Assembly (NCBI GenBank): GCA_026386995.1
Contig: JAPLMO010000471.1
Location: forward strand, 1-17,893
DNA length: 17,893 nucleotides
Origin: Planctomycetota bacterium
GTDB lineage: Bacteria > Planctomycetota > Phycisphaerae > FEN-1346
Direction: 5' to 3'
This document shows, piece by piece, positions 1 to 7,416 of the stretch. The first letter of the stretch is position 1; the number at the start of each line of letters is the position of its first letter. The translations under genes and the position numbers were made by a program. The notes below the pieces were generated by a model, which did no database searches, had not been told where the DNA came from, and worked only from the letters and a program-made list of their open reading frames with translations.

Positions 1-2
1 AG

Positions 3-1088
3 CGATGGTCGCCGCTGGTGAATCAGCCACGCGACAACCAGCGACAGGAAGAGTACCAGAAGTGGCTCGGCGAGGAAAAAGTTTCCACCCGCCAGGAGGA
101 GAACTCCAAAGCCAAGCCGGACAAGGACAAAGCCAAGCCGATGATCACGCTGGCCAAGGTCAAGCCTCTGGCCGACTACCGCGCCCGCATCGAGGAACCC
201 GGCCGGTTCATCATCATCCCCGGCGAGGAGATCACCGACTCCAGTAACAAGGTCCAGATCCACTTCGTCGCGATCAATCCGGCCGAGAAGATGACGCCGG
301 TGAAGGCCAAGACCATCAAGGAGACCATCGAGGGAGACCTCGGCCTCGTCACCAGGCAGGAAGAGCGACTGAATCGCCCCATGCTGGCCATCCTCAACCA
401 TCCGAACTGGGGCGGCATGATACCGGTCGAAGATTGGCAGGCCCTGCACGATCTCGTGTGCTTCGAGGTGATGAACGAAGTCATCACCAACAACGACAAC
501 GCCGGCGACGAGAAACGCCTGGGCACCGACCGCCTGTGGGACGTGGCCCTGGCGGCGCGGCTGTCGCGGCTGGGCCTGGGGCCCCTTTACGGCGTCGCCG
601 CCGACGACACACACGACGCACAATCCGCCGGCGGTTTCGGCTGGATCATGGTCCGCGCCAAGGACCTCTCGCCTGAGAGCCTGATCGACGCCATGAAAAA
701 GGGCGAGTTTTACGCGTCGACCGGTGTCCGCCTCAAAGACGTCCGCCGCGACCCGAAGGCCTATACCGTTGAGGTCGATCCTGAGCCGGGCGTCACATAC
801 ACGATCCAGTTCATCGGCACCCTGCCCGGCTACGACCGCGGCAAGGAAGATACCAAGAACGACAAGGGTGAACTTCTACCGCCCACGCGGCGCTACAGCG
901 AAGACATCGGCAAGGTCCTGAAGGAAGTCGCCGGCACGAAGGCCACGTTCGCGCCCAGCGGCAAGGAACTTTACGTGCGGGCCAAGATCATCTCGTCGAA
1001 GTCAAGGCCGGGGCCGGGCGAGAAGAAGTTGCCTGCCGTCGAAACGGCATGGACGCAGCCGATGGTCATCGCGCCGCAAGCAAAGTGA
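3..1088 (+). CDS. PHP-domain (CehA/McbA-like) metallohydrolase, 5'-truncated by window edge
   Basis: The reading frame is open to the first base of the window, so the N-terminus is missing. The GTG at 18 is probably internal, because the codons before it (R-W-S-P-L) continue the protein naturally. PHP-type metal-binding motifs are visible: a GEEIT segment near 223-237, an NHPNWGG segment whose His codon is at 399, and a DDTHD segment with Asp at 603 and 606 and His at 612. The last third (from about 720) is a beta-rich region (TYTIQFIGTLPG) typical of the accessory domain of these proteins. The family is a metal-dependent phosphoesterase/hydrolase, and the substrate cannot be read here. No gene follows closely on the same transcript: the next gene has its own promoter. 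Family is fairly sure, substrate unknown. Confidence 0.75.
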   Translation, partial: RWSPLVNQPRDNQRQEEYQKWLGEEKVSTRQEENSKAKPDKDKAKPMITLAKVKPLADYRARIEEPGRFIIIPGEEITDSSNKVQIHFVAINPAEKMTPVKAKTIKETIEGDLGLVTRQEERLNRPMLAILNHPNWGGMIPVEDWQALHDLVCFEVMNEVITNNDNAGDEKRLGTDRLWDVALAARLSRLGLGPLYGVAADDTHDAQSAGGFGWIMVRAKDLSPESLIDAMKKGEFYASTGVRLKDVRRDPKAYTVEVDPEPGVTYTIQFIGTLPGYDRGKEDTKNDKGELLPPTRRYSEDIGKVLKEVAGTKATFAPSGKELYVRAKIISSKSRPGPGEKKLPAVETAWTQPMVIAPQAK

Positions 1089-1125
1089 CGCTGTTGAAGT
1101 CACGCTCGCGCTGGTCGGCTCAGGC

Positions 1126-1155
1126 TTGACGGCCACCGGGGCTCGTCGCTAGAAT
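1126..1155 (+). promoter_or_regulatory. sigma70-like promoter for hicBA
   Basis: TTGACG (1126-1131) and TAGAAT (1150-1155) are separated by 18 bases. The -10 lies 18 bases before the ATG at 1174, with a GAGGAG ribosome-binding site at 1162-1167 between them. It gives the toxin-antitoxin pair its own transcript. Confidence 0.6.
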
Positions 1156-1173
1156 CAGGACGAGGAGTGGAAA

Positions 1174-1380
1174 ATGAAACTTATTGTCACACTTGAGCGG
1201 GACGAAACCGGGATGGTCGTTGCCGAGTGCCCCGCCATTCCCGGCTGTATCTCCCAGGGCAAGACCGAGGACGAGGCCCTCTGCAACATCCGCGAGGCGA
1301 TTCAGGCGTGTATCGAATCGCGTGCCGCCAACGGTATGCCGCTGACGGTGGCTACGCGTGAGATCGAGGTCTCCGTGTAA
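1174..1380 (+). CDS. hicB: HicB-family antitoxin
   Basis: A 68-residue protein of the HicB/UPF0150 fold. The N-terminus alternates as a beta strand (KLIVTLERDETG), followed by the family signature VAECPAIPGCISQGKTEDEAL and a helix (NIREAIQACIE). HicB proteins neutralise the HicA mRNA interferase and often repress their own promoter. This one lacks the extra C-terminal DNA-binding domain found in longer HicB proteins. The start is set by GAGGAG at 1162-1167. Its stop codon overlaps the hicA start by one base (TAATG), which implies translational coupling. The antitoxin gene comes first, the reverse of E. coli hicAB, but this order is common for short HicB/YcfA pairs. Confidence 0.85.
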   Translation: MKLIVTLERDETGMVVAECPAIPGCISQGKTEDEALCNIREAIQACIESRAANGMPLTVATREIEVSV

Positions 1381-1601
1381 TGCCCAAGTTGCCCGTGATC
1401 TCAGGCGCTGAGGCCGTCAAAGCGTTTGAGCGCGCAGGCTGGCGTCAGGACAGGCAACGCGGCAGCCACGTTATCATGCTCAAGCCGGGGCAGATCGCAA
1501 GTCTCTCGATCCCCCAGCATCGAGAATTGGCCCCGGGGACGTTGCGGTCCCTCATCCGTGCGGCAGGAATGAGCGTCGAGGAATTCGCAAGTCTCTGTTG
1601 A
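1380..1601 (+). CDS. hicA: HicA-family toxin (YcfA-type mRNA interferase)
   Basis: A 73-residue double-stranded-RNA-binding-like protein. It has the conserved block RQRGSHVIM with the presumed catalytic His30, then a strand ending in IPQHRELAPGTL and the C-terminal helix with SLIRAAGMSVEEF. All are diagnostic of HicA/YcfA. Known HicA toxins cleave mRNA and block translation until bound by HicB. The start codon overlaps the hicB stop by one base, so the pair is one operon. It appears full-length with the catalytic His intact, so it is probably active. Confidence 0.85.
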   Translation: MPKLPVISGAEAVKAFERAGWRQDRQRGSHVIMLKPGQIASLSIPQHRELAPGTLRSLIRAAGMSVEEFASLC

Positions 1602-1615
1602 CCTCGAGCGAAAAT

Positions 1616-1636
1616 GGTGGGTGCACAGCACCCACC
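1616..1636. repeat. Palindromic repeat GGTGGGTGC-ACA-GCACCCACC
   Basis: Perfect 9-bp stem (1616-1624 with 1628-1636) and a 3-base loop, in the gap between the convergent hicA and MFS genes. There is no T-tract, so it is a weak terminator candidate. The same motif recurs at 13295-13313, so it is better read as a dispersed palindromic repeat of this genome. Confidence 0.6.
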
Positions 1637-1673
1637 CTACGTGAACAAATACATCGCCTTGTGACGCACTACC

Positions 1674-4436
1674 CTACCGCCCCCGCGCGCGATGCTCGGC
1701 CGGAAGCCGGTAGGCGCTCAGAAAATACAGTGCAAGCAGCGCGTCGGTCTGGAGAAGTTCGGGGTCCTTGACGCCGGCCATCCGGCAGCGGATCTCCTGC
1801 ATGAACCAGAACCCGATGCCCAGCCGCACGTCGCGCGCCAGAGCGTATTCCAGCGCCACCTCGTCGGCGCAGCCACGGTCGATGGCGATCTCAACCAGTT
1901 GCCTGAGCAGCACGTACAGCCCCTCCACGGCCTCGCGGTACGCGTGGCCCTCCATGAGGTCGCGTATGCCGGGCAGTGCCTCCGCCAAGGCATCGGCCTT
2001 CCGGCGGTCGCGGTCGTCCTTCGGCAGCGTGCGGGTGAACGTCTGGATGCCCCGCCGCACGTTCCGGAAAAGTTTACCCAGCCGCGCGCCGGGCGCGATC
2101 GTCTCGCCCGTCAGGTAGACGTAGAAGTCGCCGGGCCGGCCAAGGAGGTTGCCCATGGCAATCGCCAGTTGCCGGCGGACGACGGGGTTGGCGGTCTGGT
2201 GCATGCGCGGCAGGATTTCCCAGACGGCCTCAAGGATGCCGAGTTTCGAGACGGCCTCGGCCGAGGACGCCGTCACGCGGTCGGGGCGTTTCTCTTCCAG
2301 CAGGCGCAGCAGGTGCCGCACGGCCTGCCGCCCGCCGATGTCGCCCAGCGCCCGGGCGCAGGCGTCCTGCACTTCCGGCGAGCCGTCCGCCAGGCCCTGC
2401 GTCAGCGCGGGGATGGCCCGCGGGTCGCCGATGTCGCCCAGCGCCAGCGCGGCATCCGACCGGATCGCCGAGGTGCGGTCGAGCAGCCGCCGGACCAGCG
2501 CATCGACGGCCTCGGCCGATCCCACGCAACCCAGCGCCCGCGCCGCCTCCTCGCGCACCAGCGGGTCGGGGTCCTCCAGGCGCCCAACAAGGTCGGCCAC
2601 GGGGGCGTCGGAGGCGTCTTCCATCTTCCGCAGCGCCCGGGCTGACCGGCCGAAGCGGCCGGGCTTCTTGATCGCCTGGAGCGCATGGGCACAGGCGTGC
2701 TGGACCTCGGGCAGCGGGCACGCGAGGCCCTCGACCAGCGCCGGAATGGCCCGCGGGTCGCCGATCTGCCCCAGCGCCTGGGCGGCATCGGGCCGGATCG
2801 GCGACTGCGGGTCCTTGAGGCGCGCCATCAGCGCATCGACCGCCTCCGCGTCGGTCGAGCCGATGCGGCCCAGCGCCCGCGCCGCTTCCTCGCGGACCTC
2901 GGGGTCCGGGTCGTCCAGGCGGTGGACCATCTCGTCGATGGCGATGTGGCTGGAGGCGCCGTCCATCGTCCGCAGCGCCCGGACGGCCTCATACGAACTG
3001 GGCGCCCCGCCGATGGTGCTCAGGTTCAGGAACGTCCGGAACACGCCTGGCGTAAACAGGCGGCTCACCACAAAGCCCACGGGCTTCTCGCTGCCCTCGC
3101 GGATCTTAAGGAGCGCCAGGACGCTGACGATCGACAGCGCGCTCGACACGAGGGCCACCACGTGGAACCCGCCGATGACGAAGCCCTGCCAGAGTTCGTG
3201 GTGGAAGCCGCTCAGCGCATCGCCCAGTTTGCCGCCCAGGAACGATCCGCCCGCCGAGATCGCGGCCACCAGCGCCATGTGCCACGACAGGTACGCGTTG
3301 CGGTTCTTCTGCGGCGTCAGCGTCAGCATCAACTGGCCCATGCCGTCCCAGAAGCCGGCCGCCATGAGGCCCGCGATCGCGGCCGTGATAATGAGCATGT
3401 ACGGGTAGTTGCTCGGCGTCATAAAAAAGCAGCCGGCCCACATCGGCAGCGGGTGCAGTGCGCCGAGGAGGACGGCGGGCTTGCGGCCGAAGCGGTCCAT
3501 GACGATGCCCCAGGCCGTCCCGGTGGCCACCATCGCCACCTGGATGATGGCGGCGTTTATGCCCAGCCATGTCATCGGCGCCCCGATGCCGCCCTGCCCC
3601 ACGTCGGCGGTGATGTAGGGGGCCACGAACGGGCCGAGGACGTTGGTCGAGAATGACCACGCCCCGATGGCCAGGGAGAACCCGAGGAAGTTCCGGTTCC
3701 GCAGCGGCTCCGTAAACTCCCGCCAGCCGAGCCGCTCCCGCTCGGCCTTGACGGAGGGCTCCGGAATGGCCGCGTGCAACAGAATATCCAGGACGCCCAC
3801 CAGGCCGCCCACGGCAAAGATGGCCGCGTAGACATAAAATATATCGACGATCTTCAGGTGGTCCAGGGCGAACGTCGCGCCGAAGAACCACAGGAGGTTC
3901 CCGGCCCTGACGATCGCCGCGCGGCGGCCGAAGAAGGTGGCCCGGATGCTCTCCGGCACAAGGTCCGCCATCCACGACCACCAGCCCGAGGCCGTGGCCG
4001 TCATCAGCAGCCAACTGACGACCAGGCCGCCGGTGACGATCTTGGCCCCCAGGGGCTTCTCGCCCCCCTGCGCCACGTACACCGAAACACCCGCCAGGAC
4101 GAAGCCGAGCAGGCGGTGCAGAAGGTGCCCCACCATCCATGAGCGCTTCCGCGCAAGCGTCCGGCTGTAGACGAAGATCGCCACCAGGTGGAAGAGCGAC
4201 GCCAGTTGCACCAGCGACACCATGTTGCCGAGTTCGCCCGGCGTGGCCCCCAGGTCGTTCTTGTAAAAGACCGTCAGGATCTGTTGCGGGGCGCAGGCGG
4301 TGTACCACGCGGCCCCCATGATGCCGGCGGCGATGTTGATGCGCATCGCACGGCGCAGATCGCTCGGCGTGATGGGACGGCCGGCCGTGTCAACCGGCAT
4401 CCCGCTTGAGTGCATCGCTGGGGTCACGGCTTGCAT
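1674..4436 (-). CDS. MFS transporter fused to a cytosolic HEAT-repeat domain
   Basis: About 920 residues from the ATG at 4436. A longer reading from GTG 4466 is possible, but that codon lies inside the likely promoter spacer. Residues 30-445 hold roughly 12 hydrophobic segments. An MFS loop signature (MDRFGRKP, about residues 313-320) follows the eighth, with a shorter relative (FFGRRA) in the first half. Residues about 485-710 are HEAT/PBS-lyase-like repeats (DPDPxVREEAARALG, IGDPRAIPAL), and residues 710-920 form a helical tail without recognised motifs. The HEAT region is an internal duplication of about 113 residues. MFS proteins carry small solutes. HEAT repeats are protein-interaction scaffolds, suggesting that a cytosolic partner gates or tethers the carrier. 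Substrate unknown. The cca gene lies upstream on the same strand, with an 86-116 bp gap containing a promoter. Confidence 0.85.
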   Translation of the reverse strand: MQAVTPAMHSSGMPVDTAGRPITPSDLRRAMRINIAAGIMGAAWYTACAPQQILTVFYKNDLGATPGELGNMVSLVQLASLFHLVAIFVYSRTLARKRSWMVGHLLHRLLGFVLAGVSVYVAQGGEKPLGAKIVTGGLVVSWLLMTATASGWWSWMADLVPESIRATFFGRRAAIVRAGNLLWFFGATFALDHLKIVDIFYVYAAIFAVGGLVGVLDILLHAAIPEPSVKAERERLGWREFTEPLRNRNFLGFSLAIGAWSFSTNVLGPFVAPYITADVGQGGIGAPMTWLGINAAIIQVAMVATGTAWGIVMDRFGRKPAVLLGALHPLPMWAGCFFMTPSNYPYMLIITAAIAGLMAAGFWDGMGQLMLTLTPQKNRNAYLSWHMALVAAISAGGSFLGGKLGDALSGFHHELWQGFVIGGFHVVALVSSALSIVSVLALLKIREGSEKPVGFVVSRLFTPGVFRTFLNLSTIGGAPSSYEAVRALRTMDGASSHIAIDEMVHRLDDPDPEVREEAARALGRIGSTDAEAVDALMARLKDPQSPIRPDAAQALGQIGDPRAIPALVEGLACPLPEVQHACAHALQAIKKPGRFGRSARALRKMEDASDAPVADLVGRLEDPDPLVREEAARALGCVGSAEAVDALVRRLLDRTSAIRSDAALALGDIGDPRAIPALTQGLADGSPEVQDACARALGDIGGRQAVRHLLRLLEEKRPDRVTASSAEAVSKLGILEAVWEILPRMHQTANPVVRRQLAIAMGNLLGRPGDFYVYLTGETIAPGARLGKLFRNVRRGIQTFTRTLPKDDRDRRKADALAEALPGIRDLMEGHAYREAVEGLYVLLRQLVEIAIDRGCADEVALEYALARDVRLGIGFWFMQEIRCRMAGVKDPELLQTDALLALYFLSAYRLPAEHRARGR
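2316..2984 (-). repeat. Tandem duplication of about 340 bp inside the HEAT domain
   Basis: Two consecutive units (about 2984-2646 and 2645-2316 on the minus strand) encode parallel series: RALRTMDGAS/RALRKMEDAS, LDDPDPEVREEAARALG/LEDPDPLVREEAARALG and IGDPRAIPALVEGL/IGDPRAIPALTQGL. The DNA offset drops from 342 to 339 to 333 bases along the unit, explained by one- and two-codon indels. The whole module was therefore copied once and then diverged. Confidence 0.8.
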
Positions 4437-4455
4437 TGTTGATCGTATCCACTCA

Positions 4456-4484
4456 TTTATAAACACCCGCTACCGTAGGGGCAA
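4456..4484 (-). promoter_or_regulatory. sigma70-like promoter for the MFS-HEAT gene
   Basis: On the minus strand TTGCCC (4484-4479) and TATAAA (4461-4456) are 17 bases apart, about 20 bases before the ATG at 4436. The GTG at 4466 lies within the spacer, which argues against it as the start. The -35 is contributed by the adjacent hairpin repeat. Confidence 0.5.
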
Positions 4485-4547
4485 CCCTACGTGGTTGCCC
4501 CACGTCGTCCGCGTGGACAACGTCAGGGCGGCCACGCAGGGCCGCCC
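4478..4547. repeat. Two hairpin repeats between cca and the MFS gene
   Basis: Hairpin 1: GGGGCAACC (4478-4486) pairs with GGTTGCCCC (4493-4501). Hairpin 2: GGGCGGCC (4526-4533) pairs with GGCCGCCC (4540-4547). Both are flanked by CGTAGG/CCTACG-like ends, and they look like members of one dispersed palindromic family. They may also attenuate transcription leaving cca. Confidence 0.6.
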
Positions 4548-4552
4548 CTACG

Positions 4553-5872
4553 TTACTGTTCGTCCAATATCCGTCGCACCAATGCCACGGCTTCCTCTTT
4601 CGAGGTCGCGCGGCCCTCGAGTTGCGCATCGTAGACTTGCTCCAGAACCTGGCGGAAGAGCGGCCCCGGCGCAAGGCCCATCCGGATGAGGTCGTTGCCC
4701 GTCACGAGGGGCGCCGGCTTGACTTCCTCGCGCCCCATGGCCCGGTAACGGGCCATCAGGGCCTCGTAGGCTTCGGCTGTGCCGCCCGAGGCCAGGCAAT
4801 CGGCCCGCCACAGTTCCGCCAGTTCTTCAAACCCGTCCTCGGCAAAGAGGCGCTTCAGGCGGGCCTCGCGCATCTCGTCGCAGCACATCAACTTCATGTG
4901 CGAGCGCACCAGCCACGTCACGCGGCGGGTCTGGAGGGTAGAGAGGCGCAGGCGGTTGCAGATTTGGCGGGCCGTCTCTTCGCCGACCCGCTCGTGGCCG
5001 TAGAAGGTCCGCCGCCCATCGCGCACGGCGGCGGTCGGAGGCTTCCCCAAGTCGTGCAGGAGGCCCGCCATCGCGAGTTCAAACGTCGGCTCCCGCAGGT
5101 ACTCGACGCACAGGATCGTGTGCGTGAAAACGTCGCCCTCGGGATGATGCGGCAGGCCCTGCATCGTGCCGTGCATGGCGTCGATTTCGGGCAAGAGGAC
5201 TTTCATCAGGCCGAGAGAGTCCATGAGTTCCAGGCCGCGCCGCCGCCCGGCCGGGAGGGCCGTGAGGATGCGCTCCAGTTCGGCGGCCACGCGCTCGCCG
5301 CTCACCAGGGCGACTTTCGGGGCAAGTTCCCGCACGGCCGCAGCCGTGCCGGACTCGATCTCAAAGCCCAACTCGGCCGAGAACCGCACCGCCCGCAGCA
5401 TCCGCAGGTGGTCCTCCCCAAACCTGTCGCGCGGCCGGCCGATGGCCCGGATGATGCGGCCCTCAAGGTCATTGCGGCCGCCGACGTGGTCGATCACCTC
5501 GCCCGATTGCGGGTCGAGAAACAGGCCGTTGATCGTGAAGTCCCGCCGCAGGGCGTCGTGGCGGGCATCGGTGAACGTGACGTGGTCCGGCCTGCGGCCG
5601 TCGGTGTAGTCGGCATCGCTGCGGAACGTGGCGACCTCGACCTCCAGCGGCCCCTCGATGACCACGACGACGCCGAACGCCGCCCCAACGGCGATGGTCT
5701 TCTCGAACAGCGCCTGCACCTGTTCCGGCCGGGCCGAGGTCGCCACGTCGTAATCTTTCGGCGGGCGGCCAAGCAGCAGGTCGCGCACGCACCCCCCCGC
5801 CAGGAGCGCCTCGTGCCCGGCCTCGCGCAGGCGTACGATAACGGCTTCAGCCAGTTGTTTCTGGGTTACCAT
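4553..5872 (-). CDS. cca: CCA-adding tRNA nucleotidyltransferase with HD domain
   Basis: 439 residues, typical for the class II nucleotidyltransferase family (tRNA CCA-adding enzyme or poly(A) polymerase). Visible motifs: GGCVRD (26-31), the metal-binding DYD (40-42), RRDFTIN (109-115) and the template-binding EDHLRMLRAVRF (153-164). A C-terminal HD phosphohydrolase domain carries H251, H273-D274 and H293. It would restore or add the 3' CCA end of tRNAs in the cytosol. An HD domain is present in the E. coli CCA enzyme and absent from many poly(A) polymerases, which favours the CCA assignment. No Shine-Dalgarno is obvious before the ATG, and the predicted leader is only about 10 bases. CCA versus poly(A) activity cannot be settled by reading alone. 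Confidence 0.9.
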   Translation of the reverse strand: MVTQKQLAEAVIVRLREAGHEALLAGGCVRDLLLGRPPKDYDVATSARPEQVQALFEKTIAVGAAFGVVVVIEGPLEVEVATFRSDADYTDGRRPDHVTFTDARHDALRRDFTINGLFLDPQSGEVIDHVGGRNDLEGRIIRAIGRPRDRFGEDHLRMLRAVRFSAELGFEIESGTAAAVRELAPKVALVSGERVAAELERILTALPAGRRRGLELMDSLGLMKVLLPEIDAMHGTMQGLPHHPEGDVFTHTILCVEYLREPTFELAMAGLLHDLGKPPTAAVRDGRRTFYGHERVGEETARQICNRLRLSTLQTRRVTWLVRSHMKLMCCDEMREARLKRLFAEDGFEELAELWRADCLASGGTAEAYEALMARYRAMGREEVKPAPLVTGNDLIRMGLAPGPLFRQVLEQVYDAQLEGRATSKEEAVALVRRILDEQ

Positions 5873-5887
5873 GTCAGGGGAGCGATT

Positions 5888-5916
5888 ATCATACCATTTC
5901 GGCCCCGCCCCGTAAA
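5888..5916 (-). promoter_or_regulatory. Possible promoter for cca
   Basis: On the minus strand TTTACG (5916-5911) and TATGAT (5893-5888) are 17 bases apart, leaving a very short leader to the ATG at 5872. The -35 is weak and falls in a repeat sequence that recurs at 6628-6644. Confidence 0.4.
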
Positions 5917-6018
5917 GACGGGCGAAGGCCGCGCGGCGTGTCAGAAAAAAGTCTTACCGCAGAGAACGCAGAGAGCGCGGAGGAGGAATTGAGCGAGAAA
6001 CGGCCGGCGGCCTCACCT

Positions 6019-6211
6019 GTCACATTTAGCCGGCGGACTTGTCCGCCGCGTGTTGCCTCTGAAACGGCAACAACGGCGTCCTCACGCCAAGGCGCAAGGA
6101 CGCAAAGAAAGATGGGGTCAGAAACAACCTACGGCCTGCCCGGTCACATTTAGCCGGCGGACTTGTCCGCCGCGCGTTGCCTCTGAAACGGCAACAACGG
6201 CGGCCTCACGC
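6019..6211. repeat. 69-bp direct repeat pair containing a palindrome
   Basis: Copies at 6019-6087 and 6143-6211 differ at only two positions. Each contains CGGCGGAC-TT-GTCCGCCG, an 8-bp stem. Each copy is followed by a shorter shared module resembling GGCGCAAGGACGCAAAG (6090 and 6214), another copy of which appears near 6832. The near identity implies recent duplication or conversion. Confidence 0.8.
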
Positions 6212-6253
6212 AGAGGCGCAATGACGCGAAGGGGGCGAAAGACGACAACGGAT

Positions 6254-6330
6254 TTAACCGCGGAGGCCGCGGAGAACGCGGAGAGAAACCAAGGCTCCTT
6301 TTTTAAGAACCAAAGAAGCCTTTCTCTACA
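6254..6330. repeat. Partial copy of the TTAACCGCGGAG inverted-repeat element
   Basis: The left end (TTAACCGCGGAG..., from 6254) runs through GCGGAGAGAAACCAAGGCTC and a T-rich segment to AAGCCTTTCTCT, in the same order as the complete element at 6681-6801. Its right arm degenerates after TTTCTCT, so it is a damaged second copy. A single arm of the same family occurs at 5954-5984. Confidence 0.6.
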
Positions 6331-6345
6331 TCGCCAGGGAAACTG

Positions 6346-6622
6346 ACCGCCCCTTTCGGGGCGGTGGAGCACCGGCCGCTGCACAGCGGGCGGTGCGCAA
6401 CCCGTGGGAGCGTTCGTCTTTTAATACATCCGCCCCTTTAGGGGCGGCGGAATTCTTGCGCCGCGCGGCGGATCAATGTCCTTTCGTCAGTGCGGACACC
6501 TCCTTCGCCCCGCCGGGGCGAAAAGAGGATATATATCATCCGCTTTCCACGGGTTCCGCGTCGGGCCGCAAGCGGCCGCGCCGCTCCACCCGCGGCTACA
6601 ACCCATCGCCCCGTTGGGGCGA
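6346..6622. repeat. Four GC hairpins with 7-8 bp stems
   Basis: Perfect stems: ACCGCCCC/GGGGCGGT (6346-6353 and 6358-6365), CCGCCCC/GGGGCGG (6430-6436 and 6441-6447), TTCGCCCC/GGGGCGAA (6504-6511 and 6515-6522) and TCGCCCC/GGGGCGA (6606-6612 and 6616-6622). All have loops of 3-4 bases and a shared CGCCCC/GGGGCG core, so they look like one REP-like family. No T-tract follows any of them. Confidence 0.7.
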
Positions 6623-6680
6623 AAAACGGCCCCGCCCCGTAAAGGCCGGCAAGGCCGCGCAGCGACTTAGAAAAGAGGAT

Positions 6681-6801
6681 TTAACCGCGGAGAACGCCGA
6701 GAACGCGGAGAGAAACCAAGGCTCTTTTTTTCTAAAAACAAAGATCAGTTTTTTAAACCCAAGAAGTCTTTCTCTGCGTTCTCTGCGTTCTCCGCGGTTA
6801 A
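6681..6801. repeat. MITE-like element with 31-bp inverted ends
   Basis: The left arm (6681-6711, beginning TTAACCGCGGAGAACGC) and the right arm (6771-6801) are inverted copies matching at 29 of 31 positions. They flank an A/T-rich core of about 60 bp with a T7 run. The 121-bp size, inverted ends and lack of coding capacity fit a non-autonomous mobile element or a large hairpin. Confidence 0.65.
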
Positions 6802-6900
6802 ACTTTTCGGTTAAACTTTTCTATAGCGGCCGCAATGACGCGAAGGAAAGGGCAATGAGAGTATCGGTATTGCGTACCCCGAAATCCCTGGTCTGCATTC

Positions 6901-7350
6901 CTAAGGCATTCCGTACTTAGCGTTCGGCGGCAGCGGTTCGGCCCAGTAAAGTTTGCGAACGAGTCGCAATGCGCCCTTAAACTGATTTGCTCTTTCCTCG
7001 TCCGGAAGCAACTCGTCGTGTTCCCCGAACCATAATGTAATCGTTCCACCATCCTCCGCCGTGAAGTCGTACCGCTGGAGGACGCATGGCTTAACGGCGG
7101 GCGCCCCCGGCGGCGGCGCAGTCAGTATCATGCCGCCTTTCCCATCGTCCTGAGGGTATATGGTAATGTCACCGAACTCGAGATCAATTTGGCCAAAGTA
7201 AGACCACTCCACGGTCGCGTCCAGCGGAGCAGACCCACTACCAGGTCCAAGGCCGGTGGGCTGCCTTGTGGGCACGGGGGTCGGCAACCCAATGTTTTTC
7301 GCCATCGCTTTCACCAAGTTAATTTGCGTGTTTGGCCCGCGATTTTCCAT
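6901..7350 (-). CDS. Hypothetical protein
   Basis: 149 residues from the ATG at 7350, chosen because GGAGGA sits at 7360-7355. An ATG seven codons upstream (7371) has a poorly spaced site. I do not recognise the family. The N-terminal 40 residues are polar and proline/glycine rich. The middle looks like beta strands (VEWSYFGQIDLEFGDITIY), followed by a second strand-rich block (RYDFTAEDGGTITLWFGEHDE) and a short helix (ANQFKGALRLVRKLYW). There is no signal peptide or membrane segment. It lies 66 bases downstream of the repeat-containing membrane protein on the same strand, so the two may be co-transcribed. Confidence 0.55.
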   Translation of the reverse strand: MENRGPNTQINLVKAMAKNIGLPTPVPTRQPTGLGPGSGSAPLDATVEWSYFGQIDLEFGDITIYPQDDGKGGMILTAPPPGAPAVKPCVLQRYDFTAEDGGTITLWFGEHDELLPDEERANQFKGALRLVRKLYWAEPLPPNAKYGMP

Positions 7351-7416
7351 GATGTCCTCCGCTTCTTGCATGCCCTCAGATTACTTCGTTCCTGGTGTCA
7401 CGGCAACAGGCGCACC

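Larger units (their letters stand above)
5901..6676. repeat. Intergenic repeat region, including a direct repeat at 5901-5946 and 6628-6676
   Basis: The span from 5873 to 6900 holds no credible gene. It opens and nearly closes with a related sequence: GGCCCCGCCCCGTAAAG is identical at 5901-5917 and 6628-6644, followed by similar AAGGCCGCGC and AGAAAA stretches. The frames crossing the region encode low-complexity repeats of the TAENAENAE type with no domain, which are translation products of the DNA repeats. Confidence 0.7.

Noticed and set aside
2149..3656. Long plus-strand open frames (419 and 323 codons) opposite the MFS-HEAT gene
   Set aside because: They are Arg/Ser/Ala-rich or His/Asp/Gln-rich translations with no domains, mirror images of the HEAT repeats in GC-rich DNA. 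The minus-strand protein has clear family motifs.
4437..4466. GTG at 4466 as the MFS start
   Set aside because: It falls between the -35 and -10 of a good promoter on the same strand and adds only ten unremarkable residues. The ATG at 4436 is preferred, though not proven.
4622..5992. 456-codon plus-strand open frame opposite cca
   Set aside because: It lies wholly antisense to a recognisable CCA-adding enzyme, shows no motif, and runs on into the repeat region.
5938..6920. Open frames with TAENAENAE and similar stretches
   Set aside because: They are translations of the DNA repeats, have no ribosome-binding sites, and restart in each repeat copy. They are a known kind of spurious protein.
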